This document shows, in pieces, positions 8,183 through 15,342 of a DNA stretch of 35,903 nucleotides. The number at the start of each line of letters is the position of its first letter. The first letter of the stretch is position 1. The stretch is from the NCBI GenBank assembly GCA_028704885.1, contig JAQWEN010000002.1:1-35903 (forward strand). The letters are read 5' to 3'. Source of the stretch: Candidatus Shapirobacteria bacterium (lineage in GTDB: Bacteria > Patescibacteria > Microgenomatia > UBA12405). Under the pieces are notes generated by a model. It was given only the letters and a program-made list of their open reading frames with translations, had not been told where the DNA came from and ran no database searches. The translations under genes were made by a program, and so were the position numbers.

Positions 8183-8211
8183 AAAAACCCCTCACCGAAG
8201 TAAGGGGTTCT
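8183..8211 (-). terminator. Rho-independent terminator with UUCG tetraloop after the tail tube gene
   Basis: A 10-bp stem (AACCCCTTAC with GTGAGGGGTT) closes a UUCG loop flanked by C and G, a very stable hairpin, followed by TTTTTTG on the minus strand. It begins 15 bases after the tube stop. Confidence 0.9.
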
Positions 8212-8224
8212 AATTTCCTAGAAA

Positions 8225-8656
8225 TTAAGCACTAATAGCGTCCATAGTTTCGATTGGACCAGAGAATTTGAAAGCACCAGAGTAGGTAACTTGAGTTTCT
8301 GTATCGGCTGGTAATTCATCATTACCAAACTTTGATAAGACTGCATCACCTTTATAGCCATTACCGTCAGGCATAACGACTTGAAGTTTTACTTTGGTTT
8401 GAGCAAGTAACAAAGCATTTAATGCTTTTACATCAGCCCAAGCAACATAGCGCATAGTAAATTCAATATCAGCAACAGAAATAGCCCCTGGTTCACTAGT
8501 AGCGAAGTTTCCAGCTACATCGTGGTCAGTAGTATCAATGTTACCTGATTCTTGAGAAATAGCACCGACATTGGTCAAATGTGGAATGCTTTTATAAGTA
8601 ACGCCATTATCGACAGAATAGAGGATATGGCTGTGGAGTGTCATGTTTGTTGACAT
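8225..8656 (-). CDS. Major tail tube protein, 143 aa
   Basis: It would form the stacked hexamer rings of the tail. Features of the family: N-terminal strand HILYSVDNGVTYKSIPHL, the Asp-rich turn GNIDTTDHDVAG, a central helix near residues 75-90, and a C-terminal strand pair VTYSGAFKFSGPIETM. Like the capsid gene, it has less AT-biased codons and its own strong terminator, which suits a highly expressed structural protein. It lies after the tail terminator protein gene and shares a ribosome site (AAAAAGGATAAAAAAAC) with the end of the small 54-residue gene. Confidence 0.85.
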   Translation of the reverse strand: MSTNMTLHSHILYSVDNGVTYKSIPHLTNVGAISQESGNIDTTDHDVAGNFATSEPGAISVADIEFTMRYVAWADVKALNALLLAQTKVKLQVVMPDGNGYKGDAVLSKFGNDELPADTETQVTYSGAFKFSGPIETMDAISA

Positions 8657-8663
8657 AGTTTTT

Positions 8664-8828
8664 TTATCCTTTTTGGTTAATTAGTATTTTTTTGGCTTTT
8701 GATTTGTTCACCTTTCTTGATTTTGAGCCGTTTTCGACAACAGCCTGTAAATCAGAAACAGGTTGGTTTTTAACATACACGCCATTCTTGTATGTAAAAC
8801 CCTTTATCTGAACATTATTATCATTCAT
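8664..8828 (-). CDS. Small basic protein, 54 aa, unknown
   Basis: The frame begins MNDNNVQIKGF at an ATG 18 bases after the tail terminator gene and ends in TAA eight bases before the tube start. The first half has a short strand-rich segment (GFTYKNGVYVK), the second is Lys/Ser-rich. It occupies the whole space between two structural genes in the same direction, which favours a real gene. No function can be assigned. Confidence 0.55.
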   Translation of the reverse strand: MNDNNVQIKGFTYKNGVYVKNQPVSDLQAVVENGSKSRKVNKSKAKKILINQKG

Positions 8829-8846
8829 AAAATTATGTTAACACTT

Positions 8847-9188
8847 TTATAAAATAGTAGCAAATTGTGAGTTCAAATGATAAATAGTGGTGTCTTGATT
8901 TGGAACATCAGCAGAACTCGAAAGCTGATAACCAATACCGTCTAAGGCAGTAACTATTTTTTGGAAAATCGAATAACAATCAGTTGATTTTTCAGCCCAA
9001 ATATCAATTACCAAATTTATTTTCCCAAAAACCTCATTGTCGTGGTCTGTTTTATAATCATTTTCAATAAAGTAAGTAATAGAGGGGAATTGTGAGAAAA
9101 CATTATCACTAGCTTGAATCACATTATAACTATTGTCGATTGCTTTTAAACAGTCGTAGATTTGTTTTTTTATATTTTCAATAATCAT
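8847..9188 (-). CDS. Tail terminator (tail completion) protein, 113 aa
   Basis: Probable gpU/gp17-type protein that caps the tail tube. It has an N-terminal helix (IIENIKKQIYDCLKAI), followed by a strand pair and the pattern FGKINLVIDIWAEKSTDCYSIFQ, in which a beta strand ending in IW leads into a helix, as in this family. The start is the ATG at 9188, overlapping the preceding stop as ATGA; a TTG 18 bases upstream is a weaker alternative. Gene order (neck, terminator, tube) supports the call. Confidence 0.7.
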   Translation of the reverse strand: MIIENIKKQIYDCLKAIDNSYNVIQASDNVFSQFPSITYFIENDYKTDHDNEVFGKINLVIDIWAEKSTDCYSIFQKIVTALDGIGYQLSSSADVPNQDTTIYHLNSQFATIL

Positions 9189-9502
9189 TTTAATAGGGCT
9201 TTCCAATGACTGGTAAATTTATTAACTGCTTGTATCTGGTAAATCTTATCATCAATCTTGACATGAGTAAAATTTGAGTTCAAAGGTTCAAAAGTCATAG
9301 TAACTTCAACATCACTATTGATTCCAAACTGTTCCCTAACTTTGGTATCTGATAAATTCAAATTGACTTTTATGGTTGAAGTCTTAGTAAAAGAACCTTT
9401 AACCACCCCGCCATAATTATCTTTGGTAGTTCCTAGTGAGCCGACATCAACAGACTTGGTATAAAAAGCTGATATTGGTTTCTTGATTTTAGTGAAGTCC
9501 AT
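9185..9502 (-). CDS. Head closure (stopper) protein, 105 aa
   Basis: It resembles SPP1 gp16/HK97-type head-tail joining proteins: small, mostly beta, with an early strand (ISAFYTKSVDVGS), a mid strand set (STIKVNLNLSDTKVREQFG) and the C-terminal YQIQAVNKFTSHWKALL, which matches the closing strand and Trp of the family. It lies among tail-completion and terminator genes. TGT TAAAAT five bases before the ATG, without a ribosome site, marks another probable leaderless start. Confidence 0.65.
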   Translation of the reverse strand: MDFTKIKKPISAFYTKSVDVGSLGTTKDNYGGVVKGSFTKTSTIKVNLNLSDTKVREQFGINSDVEVTMTFEPLNSNFTHVKIDDKIYQIQAVNKFTSHWKALLK

Positions 9503-9507
9503 AATTC

Positions 9508-9516
9508 ATTTTAACA
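9508..9516 (-). promoter_or_regulatory. Extended -10 element abutting the stopper start (predicted leaderless)
   Basis: Minus strand TGT TAAAAT, then GAATT, then the ATG at 9502. Confidence 0.45.
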
Positions 9517-9517
9517 C

Positions 9518-9937
9518 TTATCTATAAGGCTTTAATAAATCATTGATTTGAGGTGTTTTATCCCTTAAAGCAGGTCTTAAAAATGGGTGAGCTGGTCTCC
9601 CTAGTTTCTGGGAAAATGAAATACCCTCTGGAGTTGAGGGTAATGATGGATCATAACTTGCTTTTCCTCTTGCTCCTGTTCCAAATTCTTCATAGGGAGC
9701 ATACTCTACATTTGAAAATACAATCCCTTTCACACTTGTCTTGGTCATTGCTTCTACTTTGCTAGATATTGACCTTACTAAATGACCTGTAACTGAATGA
9801 CCATTTAATAATCTAGCTTTAGCATCTGTTTTGACTAATAAACAACCAATCCTTAGTTTTCTTCCGTATTCTGTCATATTGGTTGCCTTTTGTAATTTCT
9901 TGTTTAACTCTGGCAAACCAGTTATTTTTATTTTCAT
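9518..9937 (-). CDS. HK97 gp10-like tail completion protein, 139 aa
   Basis: Diagnostic pattern in the second half: FSNVEYAPYEEFGTGARGK followed by PAHPFLRPALRDK. This Y-A-x-x-x-E-F-G-T followed by H-P-F-L-R-P-A is the signature of the HK97 gp10 family, which joins tail tube to neck. The N-terminus (ITGLPELNKKLQK) fits the family's first helix. It is the first gene of the late block; TATAAT ends six bases before its ATG. Here it precedes the stopper gene, the reverse of the more usual order. Confidence 0.85.
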   Translation of the reverse strand: MKIKITGLPELNKKLQKATNMTEYGRKLRIGCLLVKTDAKARLLNGHSVTGHLVRSISSKVEAMTKTSVKGIVFSNVEYAPYEEFGTGARGKASYDPSLPSTPEGISFSQKLGRPAHPFLRPALRDKTPQINDLLKPYR

Positions 9938-9943
9938 ACTTTT

Positions 9944-9949
9944 ATTATA
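9944..9949 (-). promoter_or_regulatory. -10 element at the start of the late block (predicted leaderless)
   Basis: Minus strand TATAAT followed by AAAAGT and the ATG at 9937. It lacks the TG extension and has no convincing -35. It lies in the 52-base divergent gap shared with the plus-strand lysin unit. Confidence 0.5.
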
Positions 9950-9989
9950 GATGATAGAATTAGGTGTTGTTATTATTTAAAAAATTCTT

Positions 9990-10178
9990 ATGGAAGATAA
10001 AGAAAAACAAGAAGTAGGTCGAGAATTACTCGGCGATGGTAGTGGTCAGGTTAAAATTACCTATGATGATGGCTCTGAAGCCATTATTGATAGTCCAAAA
10101 CCAGAACCACCAAAGGATTTAGTAATTGATAGTGAAACTCCAATATCGAGTGGAACTACTTTTGAGGAGGAACAATAA
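9990..10178 (+). CDS. Small acidic protein, 62 aa, unknown
   Basis: One of only two plus-strand genes. It is rich in Glu, Asp and Pro (PKPEPPKD near residue 32) with no membrane segment, and looks mostly disordered. A -10-like TATTAT (9971-9976) precedes it; no ribosome site is clear. Its last codons carry GAGGAGGAACAA, which serves as the ribosome site for the lysin gene starting two bases after its stop, so the two are translationally linked. It might be a lysin regulator or partner, but this is only inferred from position. Confidence 0.6.
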   Translation: MEDKEKQEVGRELLGDGSGQVKITYDDGSEAIIDSPKPEPPKDLVIDSETPISSGTTFEEEQ

Positions 10179-10179
10179 T

Positions 10180-10944
10180 ATGGCAGAAAATCAATGTCTT
10201 TATACCAATGTTCAGTTAGGTTTTGGAATTGGTAAAACTCAAACAATCGCTTCAATCGGTTGTTTTTTAACCTCATTACAAAATGGGTTAAAAAGAAAGG
10301 GTTATGCTCTTAGGTTTCCAACCCCTATTCAATATAATGAATTTTGTAAGCAAAAAAATACCTTTTCTGACAGAATTTTATTAAGCCCAGAAAAAATAGT
10401 ATCAACTCAACCAGAATACTTTTTAGAGGGTAAAAGGGAAGTTTGGAATGATTTTTATGTTAAACAATATCTCGATGATCCAACTTATATCCTTATAGGG
10501 GAAGTATCAGGAAAAGGTATTGGTGGTAGTGGCCAACATTTTGTCGAAATTAAAAAAGTCGATGTTCGTGGAGATGGTCGAATTACTATGGCTTATATTG
10601 ATGACCCTTGGGGTGGAAAAGAGGATATGAAAGTTACCCAAAGATATGGTAAATTCGGCAACATTTTATCTTTGAGAGTTTTTAAAATAGTGAAAGCACC
10701 TGTGGAAGAAAAAACCACAATTACTGCTATTGTAAATACCAATATCAGGACAGCCCCTAGAACGAACGCTCCAAAGGCAAGTAATACTGGAACAAAGGTA
10801 GATGGTATTTTAGGAAAAGGAGATAAAATCAAAAATGCTACTTTAGTAAAAGGCGAGGAAGTAAATGGAGTTAATGGTTGGTGGCAAAGTCCAAAAGGTC
10901 GTTTTGTTTGGTCTGGTGGAACTGATAAGGAAAGAAAGATTTAA
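10180..10944 (+). CDS. Endolysin: C39-like cysteine peptidase with C-terminal SH3-like domain, 254 aa
   Basis: The N-terminal 155 residues fit a papain-like C39-type peptidase: the catalytic Cys in ASIGCFLTSLQNGL (about residue 27), the His in GSGQHFVEIKKVD (about 125) and an acidic residue in AYIDDPWGG (about 145). Residues 180-250 form an SH3b-like domain (ITAIVNTNIRTAP, then GDKIKNATLVKGEEVNGVNGWW), a cell-wall-binding module. Together they describe a peptidoglycan-cleaving lysis enzyme acting on peptide bridges. The start is set by GAGGAGG ten bases upstream. It is on the opposite strand from, and 15 kb away from, the holin-like genes, so lysis genes are not clustered. Confidence 0.85.
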   Translation: MAENQCLYTNVQLGFGIGKTQTIASIGCFLTSLQNGLKRKGYALRFPTPIQYNEFCKQKNTFSDRILLSPEKIVSTQPEYFLEGKREVWNDFYVKQYLDDPTYILIGEVSGKGIGGSGQHFVEIKKVDVRGDGRITMAYIDDPWGGKEDMKVTQRYGKFGNILSLRVFKIVKAPVEEKTTITAIVNTNIRTAPRTNAPKASNTGTKVDGILGKGDKIKNATLVKGEEVNGVNGWWQSPKGRFVWSGGTDKERKI

Positions 10945-10953
10945 TTTAAAACC

Positions 10954-10996
10954 AAAAAGGCTGGGCAACTATCATTTAGATAGACCCAGCTTTTTT
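10954..10996. terminator. Bidirectional terminator after the lysin gene
   Basis: Stem GCTGGG with CCCAGC (10960-10965 and 10985-10990), with an inner CTAT/ATAG pair, flanked by A5 on the left and T6 on the right. It can stop the plus-strand lysin transcript and the long minus-strand early transcript that ends with the gene at 10995. Confidence 0.85.
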
Positions 10997-11195
10997 ATTC
11001 AATTATGAATTTAACCCTGTTTTTTCTGTGGCTATTTTTAAATCGTTCTTGAAGTATCTTTAAAGTATTTACCATTACCGTATCGAAAAGTTGTCTTTGT
11101 TGATGGCTTCCAAGTTCAGCTACTACTTTGACAGTAAAAACCCTAGATAATTTACCCTCATTTTTCTTTATTCTTCTATCAACTGATTTTGGCAT
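10995..11195 (-). CDS. Small basic protein, 66 aa, unknown
   Basis: Last gene of the accessory early operon; its stop lies in the flank of the bidirectional terminator. Residues 1-15 are Lys/Arg-rich and a central helix (SHQQRQLFDTVMVNTLKILQER) is amphipathic, so nucleic-acid binding is possible. Its start overlaps the preceding zinc-ribbon gene by 17 bases. No family recognised. Confidence 0.6.
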   Translation of the reverse strand: MPKSVDRRIKKNEGKLSRVFTVKVVAELGSHQQRQLFDTVMVNTLKILQERFKNSHRKNRVKFIIE

Positions 11196-11493
11196 ATTTA
11201 TTTTTTAATTTTTCTAACCTTATTTTGGTTTCTCTATATGCCATTCTATCAATATCTGACCTTAATTGTAAAAGGGCTTCATCTGGGATATTAAACAAAT
11301 CAAATCGAGGGTAAAAAAAATCCCTAGTTTCAGTAATTGAGGTTTCCTCACCACAACAATTACATTTTCCTTTATGGTAAGTAGAAGTATGAAATTTTTT
11401 CATCATTGGTTCATTTCCATACTTTAAAAGACAGGTTTTACGATTGGCTTCAAGTCCACATTTATCGCAAACATTATTTATTTGATTATTCAT
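11179..11493 (-). CDS. Zinc-ribbon protein, 104 aa, unknown
   Basis: Two Cys pairs, CDKCG at residues 9-13 and CNCCG near 44-48, separated by a His/Lys-rich loop, form a probable zinc ribbon. The remainder is helical (LRSDIDRMAYRETKIRLEKLKNKY). It is one of several unrelated small zinc-ribbon proteins in this operon. Role unknown. Confidence 0.65.
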   Translation of the reverse strand: MNNQINNVCDKCGLEANRKTCLLKYGNEPMMKKFHTSTYHKGKCNCCGEETSITETRDFFYPRFDLFNIPDEALLQLRSDIDRMAYRETKIRLEKLKNKYAKIS

Positions 11494-11495
11494 AA

Positions 11496-11612
11496 TTATT
11501 TAGCTTCAATAATAGCTTTCTTGATGATGATTTTCACCAAAAAAGGAATACCTAACATACAGATATTAACTATGTAATAAACCATAGTTTCTAAAAATGT
11601 TAATCTTTTCAT
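11496..11612 (-). CDS. Membrane peptide, 38 aa
   Basis: MKRLTFLETMVYYIVN followed by a hydrophobic run (ICMLGIPFLVKIII) and a Lys-containing tail: a single-pass membrane peptide. It starts two bases after the TAA of the gene before it, with AAAGGAG upstream, and ends two bases before the next start. The tight fit and the ribosome site support a real gene. Function unknown. Confidence 0.55.
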   Translation of the reverse strand: MKRLTFLETMVYYIVNICMLGIPFLVKIIIKKAIIEAK

Positions 11613-11613
11613 T

Positions 11614-11925
11614 TTATTCTCCTTTTAAATTAGTAATAGGTTTAGTTTTTTCAAGTCCTTTTTCACAAATTTCAATTAGTCTGTCTTCTGTAATTAAAAT
11701 TTTGTCAGATTTTATTGAGTCTTTTATTTTTCTTAATGCGTTTCGGGCATTATCATGTCCTTCTTCTAATTCAAAATGCTTTAAAATACAATCGAGATGG
11801 AACCAACCACCACACCCCACACAGCGATAGGCTTCAGTTATATCTAACTCACCCCGACACCCGCCTTTATAGGTAAAAGCGATATTTCCATTTGGATTTG
11901 CGTCCCCGCAGGTTACTTTAATCAT
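11614..11925 (-). CDS. Zinc-finger protein, 103 aa, unknown
   Basis: Has CGD near residue 6 and a cluster CRGELDITEAYRCVGCGGWFHLDCILKHF (shown here only by its Cys at about 23, 35, 38 and 46 and His at 43 and 50 by count), a spacing reminiscent of RING/PHD-like zinc modules. Helical C-terminal half. It ends with AAAGGAG that serves the next small gene. Role unknown. Confidence 0.6.
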   Translation of the reverse strand: MIKVTCGDANPNGNIAFTYKGGCRGELDITEAYRCVGCGGWFHLDCILKHFELEEGHDNARNALRKIKDSIKSDKILITEDRLIEICEKGLEKTKPITNLKGE

Positions 11926-11926
11926 T

Positions 11927-12133
11927 TTATTTTCCTTTTAAATCTATAATTTGATTTTCAATTTCATCTAACCTTTCAAAAACCTTTTTAAATGCTTGAG
12001 CTTGATAAAAAGACATTCGAGCAAACCATTTGGCTGGGTGTTGAACTTTCGACATATCCATATTTTCCGATTGTCTTGTAAACTCACCAAGTTCAATTTC
12101 TAGTTCTCTTATTATTTGTTCTGATTTAGACAT
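11927..12133 (-). CDS. Helical protein, 68 aa, unknown
   Basis: The start is the ATG at 12133 (MSKSEQIIRELEIELGEF), chosen because AGGAG lies nine bases upstream; it overlaps the end of the preceding gene by eight bases. Mostly alpha-helical with heptad-like spacing at both ends and a central HPAKWFARMSFYQAQAF. No family recognised. Confidence 0.55.
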   Translation of the reverse strand: MSKSEQIIRELEIELGEFTRQSENMDMSKVQHPAKWFARMSFYQAQAFKKVFERLDEIENQIIDLKGK

Positions 12134-12464
12134 TTTTAATCTCCTCTTTAGGAACAAATACAACTGTAATACCATTATCTCGAGCATACCAAAGAAAATC
12201 CTTTAAAATTAAGGCTTCTTTTCCACTAATATATCCATCAACACAACTAACTATATTAGCCTTATTTTTAATAGCAAAATCAACAGTTTCTTTTAATTTT
12301 TCATCTAAATATGGATAAGTATTTTTTTTATTTCTTAAAGCCAATTTTTCAACTGAATTAAAACATAAATGACCTCTCCTATACCATTGACATCGAGTAT
12401 CACAAGTTCCTTTACCATCAAGACCTTTAAAATAAGCACCACATTTTTGTTTTTTTACTTCCAT
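12126..12464 (-). CDS. Cys-rich N-terminal protein with alpha/beta C-terminal domain, 112 aa, unknown
   Basis: Residues 8-35 carry four Cys (QKCGAYFKG, GTCDTRCQW, HLCFN), probably a metal site. Residues 55-110 read as an alternating helix/strand domain (ANIVSCVDGYISGKEALILKD, then NGITVVFVPKEE), similar in outline to a small Toprim- or PIN-like fold but without a recognisable active site. Unknown role. Confidence 0.6.
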   Translation of the reverse strand: MEVKKQKCGAYFKGLDGKGTCDTRCQWYRRGHLCFNSVEKLALRNKKNTYPYLDEKLKETVDFAIKNKANIVSCVDGYISGKEALILKDFLWYARDNGITVVFVPKEEIKNV

Positions 12465-12465
12465 T

Positions 12466-12621
12466 TTATTTCATTCCTATTGAATACTTAATATCACAAT
12501 TAGGGCATTTATCATAAACTTTTCCCACTTCTGGCTCAATTATATCGTTACATTTTCGACACCACAAAATATATCCGCTTCGTGACTTTTTTGGTTTTAA
12601 TAATTCTGGTAGTTTAATCAT
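12466..12621 (-). CDS. Zinc-ribbon protein, 51 aa
   Basis: Two Cys pairs (WCRKCN at about 20 and KCPNCD at about 38) with a Lys-rich N-terminus (LPELLKPKKSRSGY). It starts three bases after the preceding stop and ends two bases before the next start. A short ribbon of this kind often binds nucleic acid or a polymerase, but nothing more can be said. Confidence 0.55.
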   Translation of the reverse strand: MIKLPELLKPKKSRSGYILWCRKCNDIIEPEVGKVYDKCPNCDIKYSIGMK

Positions 12622-12624
12622 ATT

Positions 12625-12765
12625 TTATTTGGATAATAAATTTTTAAGTTGAATTAGTTGTAACTGTAAACCTAATCTAATAGCTTTTCTAAATTTCTCT
12701 GTTCCATTTTTATATTTTAACCAACCGTCCCAGTCTAATTGTTCTTTAATAAATTCTTCTGTCAT
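12625..12765 (-). CDS. Small helical protein, 46 aa
   Basis: MTEEFIKEQLDWDGWLKYKNG followed by an amphipathic Leu/Gln-rich helix (AIRLGLQLQLIQLKNLL). It sits five bases after the stop of the 139-residue gene, whose last codons contain GGAG. The gene is short and unknown; support is the tight packing. Confidence 0.5.
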   Translation of the reverse strand: MTEEFIKEQLDWDGWLKYKNGTEKFRKAIRLGLQLQLIQLKNLLSK

Positions 12766-12770
12766 AATTT

Positions 12771-13190
12771 TTATTCTCCACTAGGTAAAGCAAAACTATT
12801 AACTTCCATCATTTCAAATAGGGTTTTTTCACCCATTAAAAGATAAGGCAAAAATACTTCCTCTATTTTTACTTGATTTAAGTCAATCATAGCCATTTGA
12901 GAAGCTATCCAATCTCTGATATTAGCCCAAGCCACCCGTAGGGCGTGGTCAACCTTTGACGGGTTATATAATCCCTGTTTCTTTAAAATAGCTTCACATT
13001 CTTGAATTTTGGCGGGTAGTTTAAAATTACACATTCTGCCGTTTAATTCCAAACAAAATGCTAAACCAGACAATTTACCATTATCATAATCGAACATAAT
13101 TTTTTTAGCATTATGACTGATTAAGGTTTTTTGAATTTCCCGAATCATATCTTCTAGTGATTGTTTGGTATAAGCATTTTTGATGGCCAT
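12771..13190 (-). CDS. Conserved phage protein, 139 aa, function unknown
   Basis: The C-terminal part has HALRVAWANIRDWIASQMAM followed by VKIEEVFLPYLLM. I recognise this R-V-A-W ... D-W-x-x-x-Q-M-A-x-I ... E-x-V-F-L-P-Y arrangement as recurring in uncharacterised phage proteins, usually among replication or recombination genes, but know of no assigned function. The N-terminal half is an alpha/beta segment with YDNGKLSGLAF and FKLPAKI strands. Confidence 0.65.
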   Translation of the reverse strand: MAIKNAYTKQSLEDMIREIQKTLISHNAKKIMFDYDNGKLSGLAFCLELNGRMCNFKLPAKIQECEAILKKQGLYNPSKVDHALRVAWANIRDWIASQMAMIDLNQVKIEEVFLPYLLMGEKTLFEMMEVNSFALPSGE

Positions 13191-13192
13191 AA

Positions 13193-13372
13193 TTATCGGA
13201 TAAACTTTAATTTTTCATAACTACTAACGGTTAGTTGGATTTGTTTGATTTTAATTAGTTTATCTTTTCTTAATAAATTAAATAAAATTTCCTTTTTAAA
13301 ATCCTCAACACTAATATAAAGAACTTTTGATTTACTCAAAAATATCTGTAAAACATCAATAAATGGTTCCAT
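13193..13372 (-). CDS. Small protein, 59 aa, unknown
   Basis: Start at the ATG (MEPFIDVLQIFL) that overlaps the preceding stop as TAATG; longer readings in this frame run into the neighbouring gene. Lys/Ile-rich, alpha/beta, no membrane span. No family recognised. Confidence 0.5.
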   Translation of the reverse strand: MEPFIDVLQIFLSKSKVLYISVEDFKKEILFNLLRKDKLIKIKQIQLTVSSYEKLKFIR

Positions 13373-13716
13373 TATTTTTTCTCCTTTGGTGAAACTAATA
13401 AACCAGTAAGAAACATAAACATAGGAACTATTAAAAATCCACATATTTTATTAAGATTTTTTTGATTTATTTTTTTATCATCTTCTCTTGAAATTGTTAC
13501 AATATATCCATATTTTTTAAAAAAATTACCTAGTTGTTCAACACTATTAAATTGTTTTTCTTTTTTTGGTTTATTAAATAAATGCCTACCGTAAAATTTT
13601 CCAAAGTGATTATAGCCATTAGGGTTTTCCCCTCGTTTAGCCCCACATCTTAAACAGTATTTGGTTTGCCCATTTTTTAATTTTTCTGAAACTATTTTTA
13701 GTGGTTTATTGGTCAT
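13372..13716 (-). CDS. Protein with Cys pair and C-terminal membrane segment, 114 aa
   Basis: CLRCGAKRGENPNG at residues 22-35 gives one Cys pair, followed by basic patches (FNKPKKEKQF). Residues 90-108 (ICGFLIVPMFMFLTGLLV) form a likely membrane anchor, so the basic Cys domain would face the cytoplasm near the membrane. It overlaps the preceding gene by four bases. Unknown function. Confidence 0.55.
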   Translation of the reverse strand: MTNKPLKIVSEKLKNGQTKYCLRCGAKRGENPNGYNHFGKFYGRHLFNKPKKEKQFNSVEQLGNFFKKYGYIVTISREDDKKINQKNLNKICGFLIVPMFMFLTGLLVSPKEKK

Positions 13717-14609
13717 TTTCCTAACTCCTCAATTAAAGTATCAATTTTTTTAATAGCGTTTTTCCATTCATAAATTGTTTTGTTTTTTGTATCTATACTT
13801 TTAACAATATCTTTTATTGATTCAAGGTTAATAATTAAAGCACCAACATTGTTAATTTTAGATTCATTAGTCTTTTGATATGCTCTCAAAAAATAGTCAT
13901 CAATGAGTTTTATTGCTTTATTTCTATATTCAACTAATTCTTCATATTTTCCCTTTCGTTCTTTAATTCTTAAATCCCAATTTTCATATAATCCACTAGC
14001 ATAAGTTCCACACATAGTCATATATTCAATACTATTTTCTCTACCAAACGAGAATTTTCTACCATTAGTTGCTCCATAACTCTGATTAAAGCCAATGTTC
14101 ATAAATTTATATTTCTCAGCAATTTCACAGACATATTTTTGAAAGTCTGGTTTCCAAATAAAAATATCATCACTAACATCATCAGTAAAAGAATAAATAG
14201 GGATAATGTCGTCATATTCTGATTTTGTATTTTGATAAAGAACATTTAATTGAACTGGAACATTTTCAATAACTTGACGATAAACTGCTTCCCAATTTTG
14301 TGTAAATTTTTTATATTTATACTCATCATCAATGTTTTCCCATTCCCCGTCTTCATCAGATTTATCTAATAACCCTACTTTTTCAGTATATTTTTCGACA
14401 GATAATTTTTGTTCAGATTTATTTTTATAATAATCAATAACATTACTTTTTTTAATTATTTCAATAGTAGGAATATGATTAAACTTTAAAGGTAAAATAT
14501 CATCAAACTTCTCAACTTTAACATTATCAACCATAATTTCATAATAACCAAGGCCAGTATATTGTTTTGGGATAAAATAAGAGTTTTCAGAATACTTTAT
14601 AATTTTCAT
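13713..14609 (-). CDS. Uncharacterised protein, 298 aa
   Basis: The largest protein of the accessory operon. Soluble, Lys/Asp/Tyr-rich, alpha/beta. A central segment NIGFNQSYGATNGRKFSFG near residue 170 is Gly/Ser-rich, followed by CGTYASGLYENWDLRIKERK. The last 80 residues are helical. I do not recognise a family and see no catalytic motif. Confidence 0.6.
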   Translation of the reverse strand: MKIIKYSENSYFIPKQYTGLGYYEIMVDNVKVEKFDDILPLKFNHIPTIEIIKKSNVIDYYKNKSEQKLSVEKYTEKVGLLDKSDEDGEWENIDDEYKYKKFTQNWEAVYRQVIENVPVQLNVLYQNTKSEYDDIIPIYSFTDDVSDDIFIWKPDFQKYVCEIAEKYKFMNIGFNQSYGATNGRKFSFGRENSIEYMTMCGTYASGLYENWDLRIKERKGKYEELVEYRNKAIKLIDDYFLRAYQKTNESKINNVGALIINLESIKDIVKSIDTKNKTIYEWKNAIKKIDTLIEELGK

Positions 14610-14610
14610 T

Positions 14611-14784
14611 TTATTTTTTTAATAAATGTTTAACAGCCCCAATTGGTTTTTTAATTTCACAATCAAAATCCCCAATAGTCGCAGAACACCAAGCGTGTCG
14701 ACCACCCGCAGTTATTCTTAAAATTGAATTAACCGTAACCTTTAAAACTTCTTTTGGCATTACTATTTTTGGAAAATTAAACAT
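14611..14784 (-). CDS. Small protein, 57 aa, unknown
   Basis: MFNFPKIVMPKEVLKVT, then ILRITAGGRHAWCSATIGDFD and a basic tail. The Gly-Gly-Arg-His and Trp-Cys in the middle could form a small ligand or metal site. The start overlaps the preceding gene by eight bases, and the stop lies just before the next start. Unknown role. Confidence 0.5.
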   Translation of the reverse strand: MFNFPKIVMPKEVLKVTVNSILRITAGGRHAWCSATIGDFDCEIKKPIGAVKHLLKK

Positions 14785-15016
14785 TTTTACCTCTTTTTTT
14801 GTATGAATTTATAATGTTTTTTTGTCTTGAAATTTGAGATTTTAGGTTTAATGATAAACAATAAAGTTTTTTATATTTTACTGATAACCAGCCCTTTCGA
14901 TTATATGCCTGTCGTAACCTTTCCTCTAAATTTTTAATTTTAGGTTGATTAAAACAGTTGTTTAAATACCAACCAAAAAAATAGGCCAAAACTGAAATTA
15001 TTAAATATATTGTCAT
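14777..15016 (-). CDS. Membrane-anchored coiled-coil protein, 79 aa
   Basis: Residues 3-17 (IYLIISVLAYFFGWY) form a membrane anchor; residues 28-70 are a basic coiled coil (NLEERLRQAYNRKGW). Overlaps the preceding gene by four bases as ATGA. The shape resembles spanin or structural linker proteins, but the early-operon position argues against lysis. Unknown function. Confidence 0.5.
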   Translation of the reverse strand: MTIYLIISVLAYFFGWYLNNCFNQPKIKNLEERLRQAYNRKGWLSVKYKKLYCLSLNLKSQISRQKNIINSYKKRGKNV

Positions 15017-15342
15017 TGTTGATTTTCAAATAAATATCTAAGACTATCTAATTTATTAAAAACATTTTTAGTTTCTTCAGCTTCTATTTCATCAAATCTA
15101 GACATAATTACTTTTTCTAAATTAGTTCCTTTATATTTTTCCCAAACTTTAAAAGTGTTATTATACATTGGAAATTCACAAGGAGTTCCCTCTGATTTAA
15201 ACTCACTTATAGTAAATTTATTAAGGAGTTTATTATTTATCATTAACCCTCTAAGTTCTTGCCATTCTTTTTCAAACCTATCATAAGCTAATCTTTTAAT
15301 TTTTTTCTCAAAGTAACTTAATGCTTTTTGTTCTTTAGTCAT
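15013..15342 (-). CDS. Helical protein, 109 aa, unknown
   Basis: Charged, mostly helical, no membrane span or Cys pair. It begins MTKEQKALSYFEKKIKRLAY and overlaps the preceding gene by eight bases. A central part (SEGTPCEFPMYNNTFKVWEKY) may be a strand pair. No family recognised. Confidence 0.5.
   Translation of the reverse strand: MTKEQKALSYFEKKIKRLAYDRFEKEWQELRGLMINNKLLNKFTISEFKSEGTPCEFPMYNNTFKVWEKYKGTNLEKVIMSRFDEIEAEETKNVFNKLDSLRYLFENQQ

Noticed and set aside
8847..9206. TTG start at 9206 for the tail terminator gene
   Set aside because: The ATG at 9188 overlaps the upstream stop as ATGA, the common coupling here, and the extra six residues are not needed.
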